From contig JAUYPT010000134.1 in NCBI GenBank assembly GCA_030695685.1, positions 1-5,780 of the forward strand: a DNA stretch of 5,780 bases. Direction: 5' to 3'. The translations under genes and the position numbers were made by a program. Shown piece by piece: positions 1 to 4,800 of this stretch (the first letter of the stretch is position 1; each line of letters opens with the position of its first letter). A model generated the notes under the pieces. The model saw nothing but the letters and a program-made list of their open reading frames with translations, had not been told where the DNA came from and did no database searches. This DNA is from Nanobdellota archaeon (GTDB taxonomy: Archaea > Nanobdellota > Nanobdellia > Woesearchaeales > GW2011-AR9).

Positions 1-308
1 GTTGACTTCTGACATGAATAGGATAGCAACTCTATAGCCCCTTCAAAAAGATGCAATTCCTTAATAGCCATCTGGCTATATAATGCTCTTGTTTCATTCA
101 CTAATTGTAATGGTGTTATGCCATACACAGGATTTCTCAAAAGAACGTTGGTAAAAAAATCTAATGATGTTCTTTCTCCTCTTACTGTATCTAAATTCTT
201 GTCGTCAATGATGAAATTATGCTTTTTAAGAATTTCTTTTTCAGTATAATCCAGGAGAGGATCTGAATTTATGATTGTTCCATCCAGATCAAAGATAACT
301 GCTTTCAT
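1..308 (-). CDS. HAD-superfamily hydrolase (phosphoglycolate phosphatase / beta-phosphoglucomutase-like), N-terminal part
   Basis: The frame reads from an ATG at 306-308 (complement) to the left edge without a stop, giving 102 residues; the C-terminal part lies outside the window. The N-terminus MKAVIFDLDGTI is HAD motif I (DxDxT), with the nucleophile Asp7 and general acid Asp9. Residues 14-85 are helical and fit the alpha-helical cap (C1) inserted after motif I in this subfamily. The segment LFEGAIELL near residues 87-95 is where these enzymes have their 'P-G-v-x-x-L-L' helix, just before the motif II Ser/Thr, so the window cuts close to motif II. The family hydrolyses small phosphorylated metabolites in the cytoplasm; the substrate cannot be told from this part. 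A TATA box 26 nt upstream supports this start. It is transcribed divergently from the methyltransferase gene at 392. Confidence 0.88.
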   Translation of the reverse strand, partial: MKAVIFDLDGTIINSDPLLDYTEKEILKKHNFIIDDKNLDTVRGERTSLDFFTNVLLRNPVYGITPLQLVNETRALYSQMAIKELHLFEGAIELLSYSCQKS

Positions 309-330
309 AATGCTATTAAGAATAGGTATG

Positions 331-338
331 TTTATATC
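331..338 (-). promoter_or_regulatory. TATA box for the HAD hydrolase gene
   Basis: On the minus strand the box reads GATATAAA, preceded by an A-run (AAAAAA) that could serve as BRE. Its centre is about 26 nt upstream of the ATG at 308. Archaeal transcription starts about 25-27 nt downstream of the TATA centre, so the mRNA should begin at or next to the start codon (leaderless). No Shine-Dalgarno motif is seen before this ATG. Confidence 0.6.
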
Positions 339-361
339 TTTTTTGAAAAATAAACATTAAG

Positions 362-369
362 TATATAAA
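362..369 (+). promoter_or_regulatory. TATA box for the MnmC-like gene
   Basis: TATATAAA, centred about 26 nt before the ATG at 392, predicts a leaderless transcript. A second AT-rich element (ACATATAAA, 372-380) is too close to the ATG to be the main box. With the opposite box at 331-338 it forms a compact divergent promoter of about 83 bp between the two start codons. Confidence 0.65.
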
Positions 370-391
370 AAACATATAAACTAGATTTATT

Positions 392-1054
392 ATGACTCTC
401 AAAAAAATAATTACCGCTGATAATACGGAAACGTTTCTCAACGAATCAGTCGGTGAAAGTTATCATTCTCAGACAGGCGCTGTGGAAGAAGCATTGAAAA
501 AATATGCCCTTCCTTGCAAGATTAAAGAGTTAGCTGCAACAGGGAAAATACGAATTCTTGATTTTTGTTTTGGGTTGGGGTATAATTCGGCGATGGCGAT
601 TTCGATTGCCTTAGAAGAAAATCCTGATTGTGAGATTGAGGTTATTGGTTTAGAAAATGATCTCCTGATTCTTGACAATATTCAGCAGGTTAATCCTCCT
701 ATCCCTTATTTTGAGCATTACAAACAGTTAACACCAACAAATTTGGAATTGAAGAAGGGGAATGTTATCGTTACAGTATTATTAGGTGATGCCAGAGAGA
801 AAGTGAAAGAATTGCCGGAAAAGTATTTTGATGCAGTTTTTTATGATCCTTTCTCCCCCAAAACAATGCCGGAGTTATGGACTGTTCCTTTATTTGAAGC
901 GATGTACCGGGTAATGAAAGATTCTGCAATCTTGGCAACCTATTCCTGCGCCAGAATGGTTCGGGAGAACATGAGTGCAGCTGGACTTTTTTATGATGAC
1001 GGGCCGATTGTCGGGAGAAGAGGGCCTGGCACGATTGCCACGAAATGGATATGA
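392..1054 (+). CDS. Stand-alone MnmC2/DUF752-type SAM-dependent tRNA U34 methyltransferase
   Basis: 220 residues. The N-terminal segment at 16-33 contains GESYHSQTGAVEE, matching the 'YHS..GA..E' signature of the MnmC methyltransferase (DUF752, Methyltransf_30) family. A Rossmann motif I follows (ILDFCFGLGYN, 55-65), then an acidic residue for the SAM ribose (E88 in GLEND) and a GDA motif (132-134). The family's active-site stretch is at 151-163 (YDPFSPKTMPELW, equivalent to 'DgFaPakNPemW'). Near the end come ATYSCARMVRENMSAAG (182-198) and a GRRGPGTIATK tail. In bacteria this domain methylates nm5U34 to mnm5U34 in tRNA, usually fused to an FAD oxidoreductase (MnmC1). Here that oxidoreductase is absent, so the archaeal substrate is inferred: an aminomethyl-type wobble uridine. 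The start is supported by the TATA box at 362-369. A T-run at 1058-1062 follows the stop. Confidence 0.85.
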   Translation: MTLKKIITADNTETFLNESVGESYHSQTGAVEEALKKYALPCKIKELAATGKIRILDFCFGLGYNSAMAISIALEENPDCEIEVIGLENDLLILDNIQQVNPPIPYFEHYKQLTPTNLELKKGNVIVTVLLGDAREKVKELPEKYFDAVFYDPFSPKTMPELWTVPLFEAMYRVMKDSAILATYSCARMVRENMSAAGLFYDDGPIVGRRGPGTIATKWI

Positions 1055-1075
1055 AGATTTTTAAATAAAGTATAG

Positions 1076-1081
1076 TTGGAG
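1076..1081 (+). promoter_or_regulatory. Ribosome binding site of the 227-residue protein
   Basis: TTGGAG lies 5 nt before the ATG at 1087 and resembles the archaeal Shine-Dalgarno sequence. A weak T/A element (TTTAAATA, 1060-1067) is centred only about 23 nt upstream, which would place initiation inside this motif. Translation from a longer mRNA, read through from the methyltransferase gene 32 nt upstream, is therefore more likely. Confidence 0.5.
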
Positions 1082-1086
1082 TAATT

Positions 1087-1770
1087 ATGGCAGATGATAG
1101 TTTAGAAAGCAGACTGACAATAGAAGATAAGAATGGATTAGAAATGACTGTTTATCAGCCTCATCCTCTCGCCGTTGTTTACAATTTAGCTAAGGATATG
1201 TCCGCTCCTGTTTATAAGTTAGCCCAAGAACTATTATATACACCAAAACACTATCTTGTAGGATTTTTACCAGAAGAGATACAGAAAAAAATAAATGATA
1301 ATCCTCGCGCCTTAAAAAGAAATGTTATTAGCAATTCTGTAATGCAGCCTTTTGTTACTGGTGGAGTGGCATATTATTTTACTGGTAGTCTTAGCCGGAG
1401 TATTACAGCAGCTGCAATAGAGACAATGTCTTCGTGTATTAGAATGATTCTAACTAGTGATAAAGTTAAAAATCCAGAAACAGGTAGATTTTGTCTTCCA
1501 TACTATCCTGGTCATCTTGTTCCTACTCTTTTCTATCATCAACTCAATTTCTTAATATTTAAATTACCTTCTTATATTGGTCAAAAATATGCGGAAAAAG
1601 AAGTGCAATTAATTCATGAGGAAACAATTAAATCTATTGCAGAAAAAAAAGCAGGAACATTATCACTACCTTCACCAGGAGAACAAGGACAACTTTCACT
1701 AGAAGATAAAACTGGCGCAGTTTCCGTGTCTACAATGAATGAAGATTATTTTGATAGTTCATTGTTCTAA
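1087..1770 (+). CDS. Hypothetical protein, 227 residues, possibly membrane-associated
   Basis: I do not recognise this protein. The N-terminal 20 residues are polar and acidic. Residues 25-60 are mixed helix (YNLAKDM, YKLAQELL). Residues 81-122 hold a moderately hydrophobic Gly/Ser-rich pair of segments (SVMQPFVTGGVAYYF, then SITAAAIETMSSCIRMIL), and 143-160 hold a second hydrophobic stretch (HLVPTLFYHQLNFLIFKL). These could be two or three short membrane or re-entrant helices, though none is a strong transmembrane segment. The last 45 residues are low-complexity, rich in Ser, Glu, Lys and Gly, and probably disordered. There is no signal peptide. A GGAG motif 5 nt before the ATG supports the start. 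The gene follows the methyltransferase by 32 nt on the same strand and may be cotranscribed with it. Codons are AT-rich with many A/T third positions, more so than in the Lrp-like gene. Confidence 0.7.
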   Translation: MADDSLESRLTIEDKNGLEMTVYQPHPLAVVYNLAKDMSAPVYKLAQELLYTPKHYLVGFLPEEIQKKINDNPRALKRNVISNSVMQPFVTGGVAYYFTGSLSRSITAAAIETMSSCIRMILTSDKVKNPETGRFCLPYYPGHLVPTLFYHQLNFLIFKLPSYIGQKYAEKEVQLIHEETIKSIAEKKAGTLSLPSPGEQGQLSLEDKTGAVSVSTMNEDYFDSSLF

Positions 1771-1815
1771 GGTGATTTTAGTAAGAAACCAAAATGTCTT
1801 AGTTTTAACACAAAA

Positions 1816-1823
1816 TTTATAAA
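1816..1823 (+). promoter_or_regulatory. Candidate TATA box for the toxin-antitoxin operon
   Basis: TTTATAAA is the best TATA match in the 112-bp gap before the antitoxin gene. It would start transcription near 1846, leaving a leader of about 37 nt with a clear Shine-Dalgarno motif. Other AT-rich stretches nearby make the exact box uncertain. Confidence 0.4.
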
Positions 1824-1871
1824 TGAACTTATTATTAATACATACTAAATACTTACAAATTAATAACAATT

Positions 1872-1878
1872 GGTGATG
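1872..1878 (+). promoter_or_regulatory. Strong Shine-Dalgarno motif of the antitoxin gene
   Basis: GGTGATG ends 4 nt before the ATG at 1883. GGTGAT is fully complementary to the conserved archaeal 16S rRNA 3' end (…AUCACCUCC). This fixes the antitoxin start and contrasts with the leaderless starts elsewhere in the window. Confidence 0.6.
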
Positions 1879-1882
1879 AAAA

Positions 1883-2143
1883 ATGCAAGAACTTATCCAT
1901 TCTCCAACCTTGAACACCGTCATGATGGTAGAAGAAGTGCTTAAAAAGATGAATGAGAGTGTTATTACCATCGCAGAATTAAAGCGAAGACTTCCTCGAC
2001 AAGTGAATCATACTACTCTTAAAGTGATTCTGGAATATCTCGAACTGAGCAATAAGATTTTAGTAACCATGCGAGGCATTACCTGGATTCATAATACCAA
2101 TCCACAGTTACGAAAAGCAATTGCCCAAGGTCTTGAATTATGA
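1883..2143 (+). CDS. Small winged-helix protein, probable antitoxin of a RelE/ParE-type pair
   Basis: 86 residues. The pattern is a compact winged helix-turn-helix: helix 1 at about 8-24 (TLNTVMMVEEVLKKM), helix 2 at 28-37 (ITIAELKRRLP), a candidate recognition helix at 43-55 (NHTTLKVILEYLE), and a beta-wing at 58-70 (NKILVTMRGITWIH). The tail at 71-86 is basic. Its stop overlaps the start of the RelE-like gene in an ATGA, so the two are translationally coupled in the usual antitoxin-toxin order. Such antitoxins bind and neutralise the toxin and often repress their own promoter. A wHTH antitoxin, rather than a ribbon-helix-helix or AbrB type, is less usual for a RelE toxin. The fold is read from sequence pattern only; an ordinary small transcription factor is the alternative. 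A strong Shine-Dalgarno motif supports the start. Confidence 0.68.
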   Translation: MQELIHSPTLNTVMMVEEVLKKMNESVITIAELKRRLPRQVNHTTLKVILEYLELSNKILVTMRGITWIHNTNPQLRKAIAQGLEL

Positions 2144-2493
2144 AAATTGTACGTGTTAAATTATCTGTGGAGGCGGAAGAGGTATATAACCATCTTAATA
2201 AAGAAGCTTCCACATCCAAAGCAGAAAGAATGATTCTGAAAGCAATCAATCAAAAAGTAGAATTGATTAAAGTAAATCCTCATTATGGCAATCCTATTGC
2301 CAAGACTCTTATTCCCGAAGAATACAGACAAAAATATAGGTCTACTAATCTTTTTCGTGTTGAACTTCCTGCTTTCTGGAGAATGTTATATACTTTAACG
2401 GATGGAGAAAGTGAAATTGAGATTATCGCCTTTGTTCTTGACTTTATTAATCATAAGGAATATGATAAAAAATTTGGATATAGAGGTACATAA
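2140..2493 (+). CDS. RelE/ParE-superfamily toxin-like protein
   Basis: 117 residues. The order fits the RelE/ParE fold: a beta-strand at 2-9 (KIVRVKLSV), a helical hairpin at 11-46 (EAEEVYNHL, then KAERMILKAINQKVELIK), the NPHYGNPI turn at 46-53, then antiparallel strands carrying LFRVELPAFWRMLYTL (71-86) and IEIIAFVLDFINHKEYDK (93-110). The ending HKEYDKKFGY is typical of RelE-like RNases. Candidate functional residues are R73, R81, H105, Y108 and Y114. Known RelE toxins cleave mRNA at the ribosome, whereas ParE members poison gyrase; the Arg/His/Tyr set favours the RNase, but that is inference. The gene overlaps the upstream antitoxin by 4 nt. It is longer than typical RelE (about 95 residues), mainly through the helical hairpin. 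Confidence 0.72.
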   Translation: MKIVRVKLSVEAEEVYNHLNKEASTSKAERMILKAINQKVELIKVNPHYGNPIAKTLIPEEYRQKYRSTNLFRVELPAFWRMLYTLTDGESEIEIIAFVLDFINHKEYDKKFGYRGT

Positions 2494-2510
2494 ACTACTT
2501 CAGATTAAAG

Positions 2511-2518
2511 TATAAAAC
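2511..2518 (+). promoter_or_regulatory. TATA box for the 73-residue protein
   Basis: TATAAAAC is preceded by an A-rich BRE-like stretch (GATTAAAG). Its centre is about 26 nt before the ATG at 2541, so the transcript should be leaderless and separate from the toxin mRNA. Confidence 0.6.
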
Positions 2519-2540
2519 AAATGATCCACCAATTCCGCTT

Positions 2541-2762
2541 ATGAACCATCGGCAATCACATCAGGAACAAGTAGAACGCTGGGCTCGTTTTGTGAAAGAT
2601 AATCCGCAACAGTGGCAGGAAATCCATACTCAATTCATTAATGCTCTTTTTGACAATCACGACCAATTTCTCAAAAAAATGTTAAAAACAAAAGATGGCA
2701 AGGAGAAATTAATCAAGCTTTATAATATTAAAAATAAAGAAGGATATGACTGGCTTAAATAA
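2541..2762 (+). CDS. Small helical hypothetical protein, 73 residues
   Basis: I do not recognise a named family. The protein looks all-helical and highly charged, with regular aromatics: QVERWARFVKDNPQQWQEIHTQF (10-32), then INALFDNHDQFLKKML (33-48), then DGKEKLIKLYNIKNKEGYDWLK (52-73). The HTQFINALF and GKEKLIKLYNIK segments look like conserved-protein features rather than random translation. There is no membrane segment or Cys/His metal site. It has its own TATA box at 2511-2518, separate from the toxin-antitoxin pair 48 nt upstream. Its last two codons and stop overlap the 3' end of bud32 on the other strand by 8 bp. A role with the neighbouring toxin pair is possible from position only. 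Confidence 0.65.
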   Translation: MNHRQSHQEQVERWARFVKDNPQQWQEIHTQFINALFDNHDQFLKKMLKTKDGKEKLIKLYNIKNKEGYDWLK

Positions 2763-3384
2763 TCTGCTTCTTATTCCTGCCCCTGCGCTTAACCTGTTCC
2801 AGGCGTTCCAGCACTTTTCCTGCATCAGGATTCGTTTTTGTATATCCTTCCAAGACTTGATCAAAGAACAAAGGGTAGAGTTGAGAGTGGCTTGTTGCTA
2901 ATGCCCGGTCTAATAATGATAAATCAACAGCTTTATCTTCTACTTTATCAGAAAATTGTGATAATCCAAAATCAATAAATGTAATCTTTTCTGTTATCAT
3001 ATGCTGGATCATATTGGAGGTGGTTAAATCTCCGTGAATGATATCTCCTGCATGAAGCTGTCCGATCCGCTCTCCCATTTCCTGCGCTAAATTTTGGATG
3101 TGGTCGGTAACCATTTCTGTCTGTTTCAAAACATCCTTCAATTGTTCGCCGGGGATGAAATCCATCACGATGGACATTCTTTTGTCAGAGAATTCTTGTA
3201 AATGCGGTGCCGGAAACTGCAATTCCTGTAATCTTCCGAGAATTTTCGCTTCCCGTCTTGTCCGGAACTTCCGCAGCGACTGATCTAAATGAGGATGGCG
3301 GTAATTCTTACGTAACCGTTCTTTAATGATGCTTTCTTTATCCTGATGCAATACTGCTTCTGCTCCCTGAGCGATTTTGATCAT
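2755..3384 (-). CDS. bud32: Bud32, KEOPS complex atypical protein kinase/ATPase
   Basis: 209 residues, the usual length for a free-standing archaeal Bud32. The diagnostic features are present in order: the reduced glycine loop QGAEA (6-10), the ATP-binding Lys21 in IIKER followed by the Bud32 signature YRHPHLD (28-34), the helix-C Glu45 (RREAKIL), the hinge MDFIPGEQL (74-82), the catalytic loop HGDLTTSNM (117-125; D119, N124), the metal-binding DFG (138-140), and VEDKAVDLSLLDRAL (148-162). It ends in a basic tail (KRRGRNKK). Bud32 works with Kae1, Cgi121 and Pcc1 in the cytoplasm to transfer threonylcarbamoyl to A37 of ANN-decoding tRNAs (t6A). Its ATPase, rather than protein phosphorylation, is thought to be the essential activity. 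In many archaea it is fused to Kae1; here it is separate and Kae1 is not in the window. It is divergent from the gene at 3494. Confidence 0.95.
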   Translation of the reverse strand: MIKIAQGAEAVLHQDKESIIKERLRKNYRHPHLDQSLRKFRTRREAKILGRLQELQFPAPHLQEFSDKRMSIVMDFIPGEQLKDVLKQTEMVTDHIQNLAQEMGERIGQLHAGDIIHGDLTTSNMIQHMITEKITFIDFGLSQFSDKVEDKAVDLSLLDRALATSHSQLYPLFFDQVLEGYTKTNPDAGKVLERLEQVKRRGRNKKQII

Positions 3385-3406
3385 AATTAGCAGAAAAGAA
3401 TCGAGA

Positions 3407-3414
3407 TTTAAAAA
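3407..3414 (-). promoter_or_regulatory. T/A-rich promoter box for bud32
   Basis: On the minus strand it reads TTTTTAAA, centred about 26 nt before the bud32 ATG at 3384, so a leaderless mRNA is predicted. It is part of a 12-nt element, AGATTTAAAAAA on the plus strand (3404-3415), that recurs 30 bp away at 3434-3445. Confidence 0.5.
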
Positions 3415-3433
3415 AGTATTGGAAATTGCCGTT

Positions 3434-3445
3434 AGATTTAAAAAA
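3434..3445 (+). promoter_or_regulatory. Candidate promoter box for the 90-residue gene
   Basis: AGATTTAAAAAA is the second copy of the 12-nt element near bud32. Read on the plus strand it would start transcription near 3466, leaving a leader of about 28 nt with the GGAG ribosome binding site of the gene at 3494. Confidence 0.4.
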
Positions 3446-3483
3446 TGCTTCTTGTTTTGACTTTTGAGAGGGTATTAGTCGTT

Positions 3484-3487
3484 GGAG
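3484..3487 (+). promoter_or_regulatory. Ribosome binding site that decides the start of the 90-residue gene
   Basis: GGAG lies 6 nt before the ATG at 3494. An in-frame TTG at 3482 would overlap this motif and has no ribosome binding site of its own, so the ATG at 3494 is preferred. Confidence 0.55.
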
Positions 3488-3493
3488 ATTACT

Positions 3494-3766
3494 ATGAAAC
3501 TAAAAATTGAAAATAAATATTATACTGCGGAAATAGAATTAAAAGATGATGAGTATATGAATCAACGCTATGGGAGTGATTCAGAATTTGTGCAGGAAAC
3601 TGTTGCCGTTACTTTAAATGAAATGATTAGTTTGTTGTACACTCCTGACTTTTTCCAGGCATTGTTGCTGGATATTAATGCTGAAACGGCACAACTAAAA
3701 ATAAATGTGCTTGAAAGGGCATATAATTCACTTGACACTGTAGTTGATAAAGATAAATTACATTGA
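3494..3766 (+). CDS. Small hypothetical protein, 90 residues
   Basis: I do not recognise a family. Residues 1-18 look like a beta-hairpin (MKLKIENKYYTAEIELKDD), 28-45 like an amphipathic helix (EFVQETVAVTLNEMISLL), and 49-60 like a second hydrophobic helix (PDFFQALLLDI). The C-terminus is charged. There is no signal peptide or metal site. The protein is acidic and probably a small cytosolic alpha/beta domain. The start at the ATG is chosen over a TTG 12 nt upstream because GGAG sits 6 nt before the ATG. The gene is divergent from bud32 and convergent with the YbaK-like gene, with only 8 nt between the two stops. A T6 run directly after the stop probably ends its transcript. Confidence 0.62.
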   Translation: MKLKIENKYYTAEIELKDDEYMNQRYGSDSEFVQETVAVTLNEMISLLYTPDFFQALLLDINAETAQLKINVLERAYNSLDTVVDKDKLH

Positions 3767-3772
3767 TTTTTT
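3767..3772 (+). terminator. Oligo-T terminator after the 90-residue gene
   Basis: TTTTTT begins directly after the TGA stop, and more T-rich sequence follows to about 3791. Archaeal RNA polymerase can terminate at such U-tracts without a hairpin. It lies in the 8-nt gap between two convergent genes. Confidence 0.4.
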
Positions 3773-3774
3773 GA

Positions 3775-4695
3775 TTAGATTCTATTTTCTATCCAAGCGT
3801 CGAGATGGGTATGGAGATAGGACTTTAGTACTACTCCATAATTTATCGGCAGCAGTACTCGTTGTGTTTTTGATCCATGATTTTCAAATACTTTTGCGCC
3901 TTGTTTTGTTCTGGAAAACGGCAGGGCAATACAGCCATGATCTTGGCGAGGATTTTTGATCAGGTATTCCTGCCCCCGGAATGAAACTTCACTCCCCGTA
4001 AAAATGTAAGGGTAACCAGCATTGGTTACCTTTTTTACTTTCCACTGTATAACTTCAAAAGGTGCTCCTCCTTGCAGATCTGATGATGTTGTATATTTGC
4101 TGTTTCTGCGCTGAAGAAAATAAAACACAGTTGCGGCATTGACAAAGAGAGAGCGTTGCAAAGTCAATGGGAAGTCATATAATTTTGTAGGATTGTTCAT
4201 AGCGTCGATCATCAAGTCACGGGTGAAATAAACGCCCTCCAAATTATCCAGTTTCTCTTCTGCCAGTAATGGAGTGATTTCTCCCCGCCTGCTGCCGGTT
4301 ATAGACAAAAGATCTGCCTCATCAATATTTTTGTAGGCAAGACTTTCTGCTTCTTCTCGGGAAAGGCCAAATTCCACTCTCAGTTCATTAAAATCTACTT
4401 TTTTTGATGAGAGCGTGCAGGCCAGTATGTATTGGTTTTGATTTCCTTTCTGAAACTGCACTAAGAGTGATTTGGCAATGTCAAATCTATATTCAGGGTG
4501 AGAGGAGCGTATTTTTTCTGTGATCTTGTGTTCTTCCCATAATACAAACTTCTCCCTGCAGGTTATCGTTTCGGAAGGATAGTCAACGATTTCATACACA
4601 AGATTTAATCGTTGTCGTTCAAACTCTTGCAGTAAAGAATCAAGCGTGCGAACTTCTGCTGCAATCGTATTTTCAACTTCCACTACTGCTTTCAT
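3775..4695 (-). CDS. YbaK/ProX-type aminoacyl-tRNA deacylase-like protein with an extra C-terminal domain
   Basis: 306 residues. Residues about 30-195 follow the YbaK/ProX editing-domain pattern: a first strand and loop with IVDYPSETIT (36-45), the AKSLLVQF strand (74-81) whose K75 aligns with the conserved catalytic Lys of YbaK, then YILACTLSSKKVDFNEL (89-105), which matches 'yvlv.lsg.krvdlkkL'. Next come a short helix and the GEITPLL loop (138-144, equivalent to 'GgvsPfgl'), and VYFTRDLM (155-162), equivalent to the 'vyvDesll' strand. YbaK-type enzymes hydrolyse mischarged tRNA, such as Cys-tRNA(Pro) or Ala-tRNA(Pro), in trans. The remaining 110 residues (about 196-306) are a separate domain rich in Tyr, Gly and basic residues that I cannot assign. 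YbaK proteins are normally about 155-180 residues, so this is an unusual architecture. The assignment is from sequence pattern. The start is supported by a TATA box 27 nt upstream. Confidence 0.7.
   Translation of the reverse strand: MKAVVEVENTIAAEVRTLDSLLQEFERQRLNLVYEIVDYPSETITCREKFVLWEEHKITEKIRSSHPEYRFDIAKSLLVQFQKGNQNQYILACTLSSKKVDFNELRVEFGLSREEAESLAYKNIDEADLLSITGSRRGEITPLLAEEKLDNLEGVYFTRDLMIDAMNNPTKLYDFPLTLQRSLFVNAATVFYFLQRRNSKYTTSSDLQGGAPFEVIQWKVKKVTNAGYPYIFTGSEVSFRGQEYLIKNPRQDHGCIALPFSRTKQGAKVFENHGSKTQRVLLPINYGVVLKSYLHTHLDAWIENRI
4008..4036 (+). terminator. Hairpin plus T6, intrinsic-terminator-like, antisense inside the YbaK-like gene
   Basis: A perfect 7-bp inverted repeat, GGTAACC (4011-4017) and GGTTACC (4024-4030), flanks a 6-nt loop (AGCATT) and is followed at once by TTTTTT (4031-4036). 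With a G-T pair and two A-T pairs the stem extends to 10 bp. The polarity is plus strand, opposite to the gene it lies in, so it could stop read-through or antisense transcripts from the gene at 3494. It may equally be a coincidence of coding sequence. Confidence 0.4.
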
Positions 4696-4718
4696 GGGAA
4701 AAATAAACTACACCATTG

Positions 4719-4726
4719 TTTATAAA
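4719..4726 (-). promoter_or_regulatory. TATA box for the YbaK-like gene
   Basis: TTTATAAA (self-complementary), centred about 27 nt before the ATG at 4695 on the minus strand, predicts a leaderless transcript. It shares a 105-bp divergent intergenic region with the Lrp-type gene. Confidence 0.6.
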
Positions 4727-4744
4727 ATTATTTCAATAATAATT
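4726..4744. repeat. AT-rich inverted repeat between divergent promoters
   Basis: AATTATT (4726-4732) and AATAATT (4738-4744) are separated by TCAAT. The repeat abuts the TATA box of the YbaK-like gene and could be a second regulator site, but a repeat made only of A and T is weak evidence here. Confidence 0.25.
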
Positions 4745-4769
4745 GGAAATATGGCAAGAATTAGAAATA

Positions 4770-4777
4770 TTTATATA
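4770..4777 (+). promoter_or_regulatory. TATA box for the Lrp/AsnC-type gene
   Basis: TTTATATA is preceded by a purine-rich BRE-like AGAAA (4763-4767). Its centre is 27 nt before the ATG at 4801, so transcription should start at or next to the start codon. Confidence 0.65.
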
Positions 4778-4781
4778 ATTA

Positions 4782-4799
4782 ATGGAACATTTGTTCCAT
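4782..4799. promoter_or_regulatory. 18-bp palindromic operator candidate at the Lrp-type gene start
   Basis: ATGGAACA, spacer TT, TGTTCCAT is a perfect inverted repeat with 8-bp arms. It ends 1 bp before the ATG at 4801 and begins 4 bp after the TATA box. A bound dimer there would block transcription initiation. Lrp/AsnC proteins are dimeric or higher, bind such palindromes and often repress their own gene, so autoregulation is the natural reading. Confidence 0.6.
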
Positions 4800-4800
4800 A

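Noticed and set aside
469..678. 70-codon open frame on the minus strand
   Set aside because: It lies wholly inside the MnmC-like gene, has no promoter or ribosome site, and its translation is Ser/Ile-rich with no domain pattern.
1759..1971. Open frame on the minus strand across the gap before the antitoxin gene
   Set aside because: It covers AT-rich intergenic DNA and the antitoxin 5' end. Its translation is a low-complexity run of Ile, Phe, Lys and Thr, and no promoter is seen.
2521..2544. Seven-codon mini-ORF whose stop overlaps the ATG at 2541
   Set aside because: The TATA box at 2511-2518 predicts transcription starting near 2541, so this frame would not be in the mRNA.
3098..3283. Plus-strand open frame inside bud32
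   Set aside because: It is a shadow of bud32, which has full motif support on the other strand; the translation is Cys/Ser/Asn-rich with no domain.
3482..3493. TTG start four codons upstream for the 90-residue gene
   Set aside because: The TTG overlaps the GGAG motif that is correctly spaced for the ATG at 3494, and it has no ribosome binding site of its own.
3744..3959. Plus-strand 71-residue hydrophobic open frame
   Set aside because: It is mostly antisense to the C-terminal end of the YbaK-like gene and overlaps the preceding gene. The hydrophobicity comes from the complement of charged codons.
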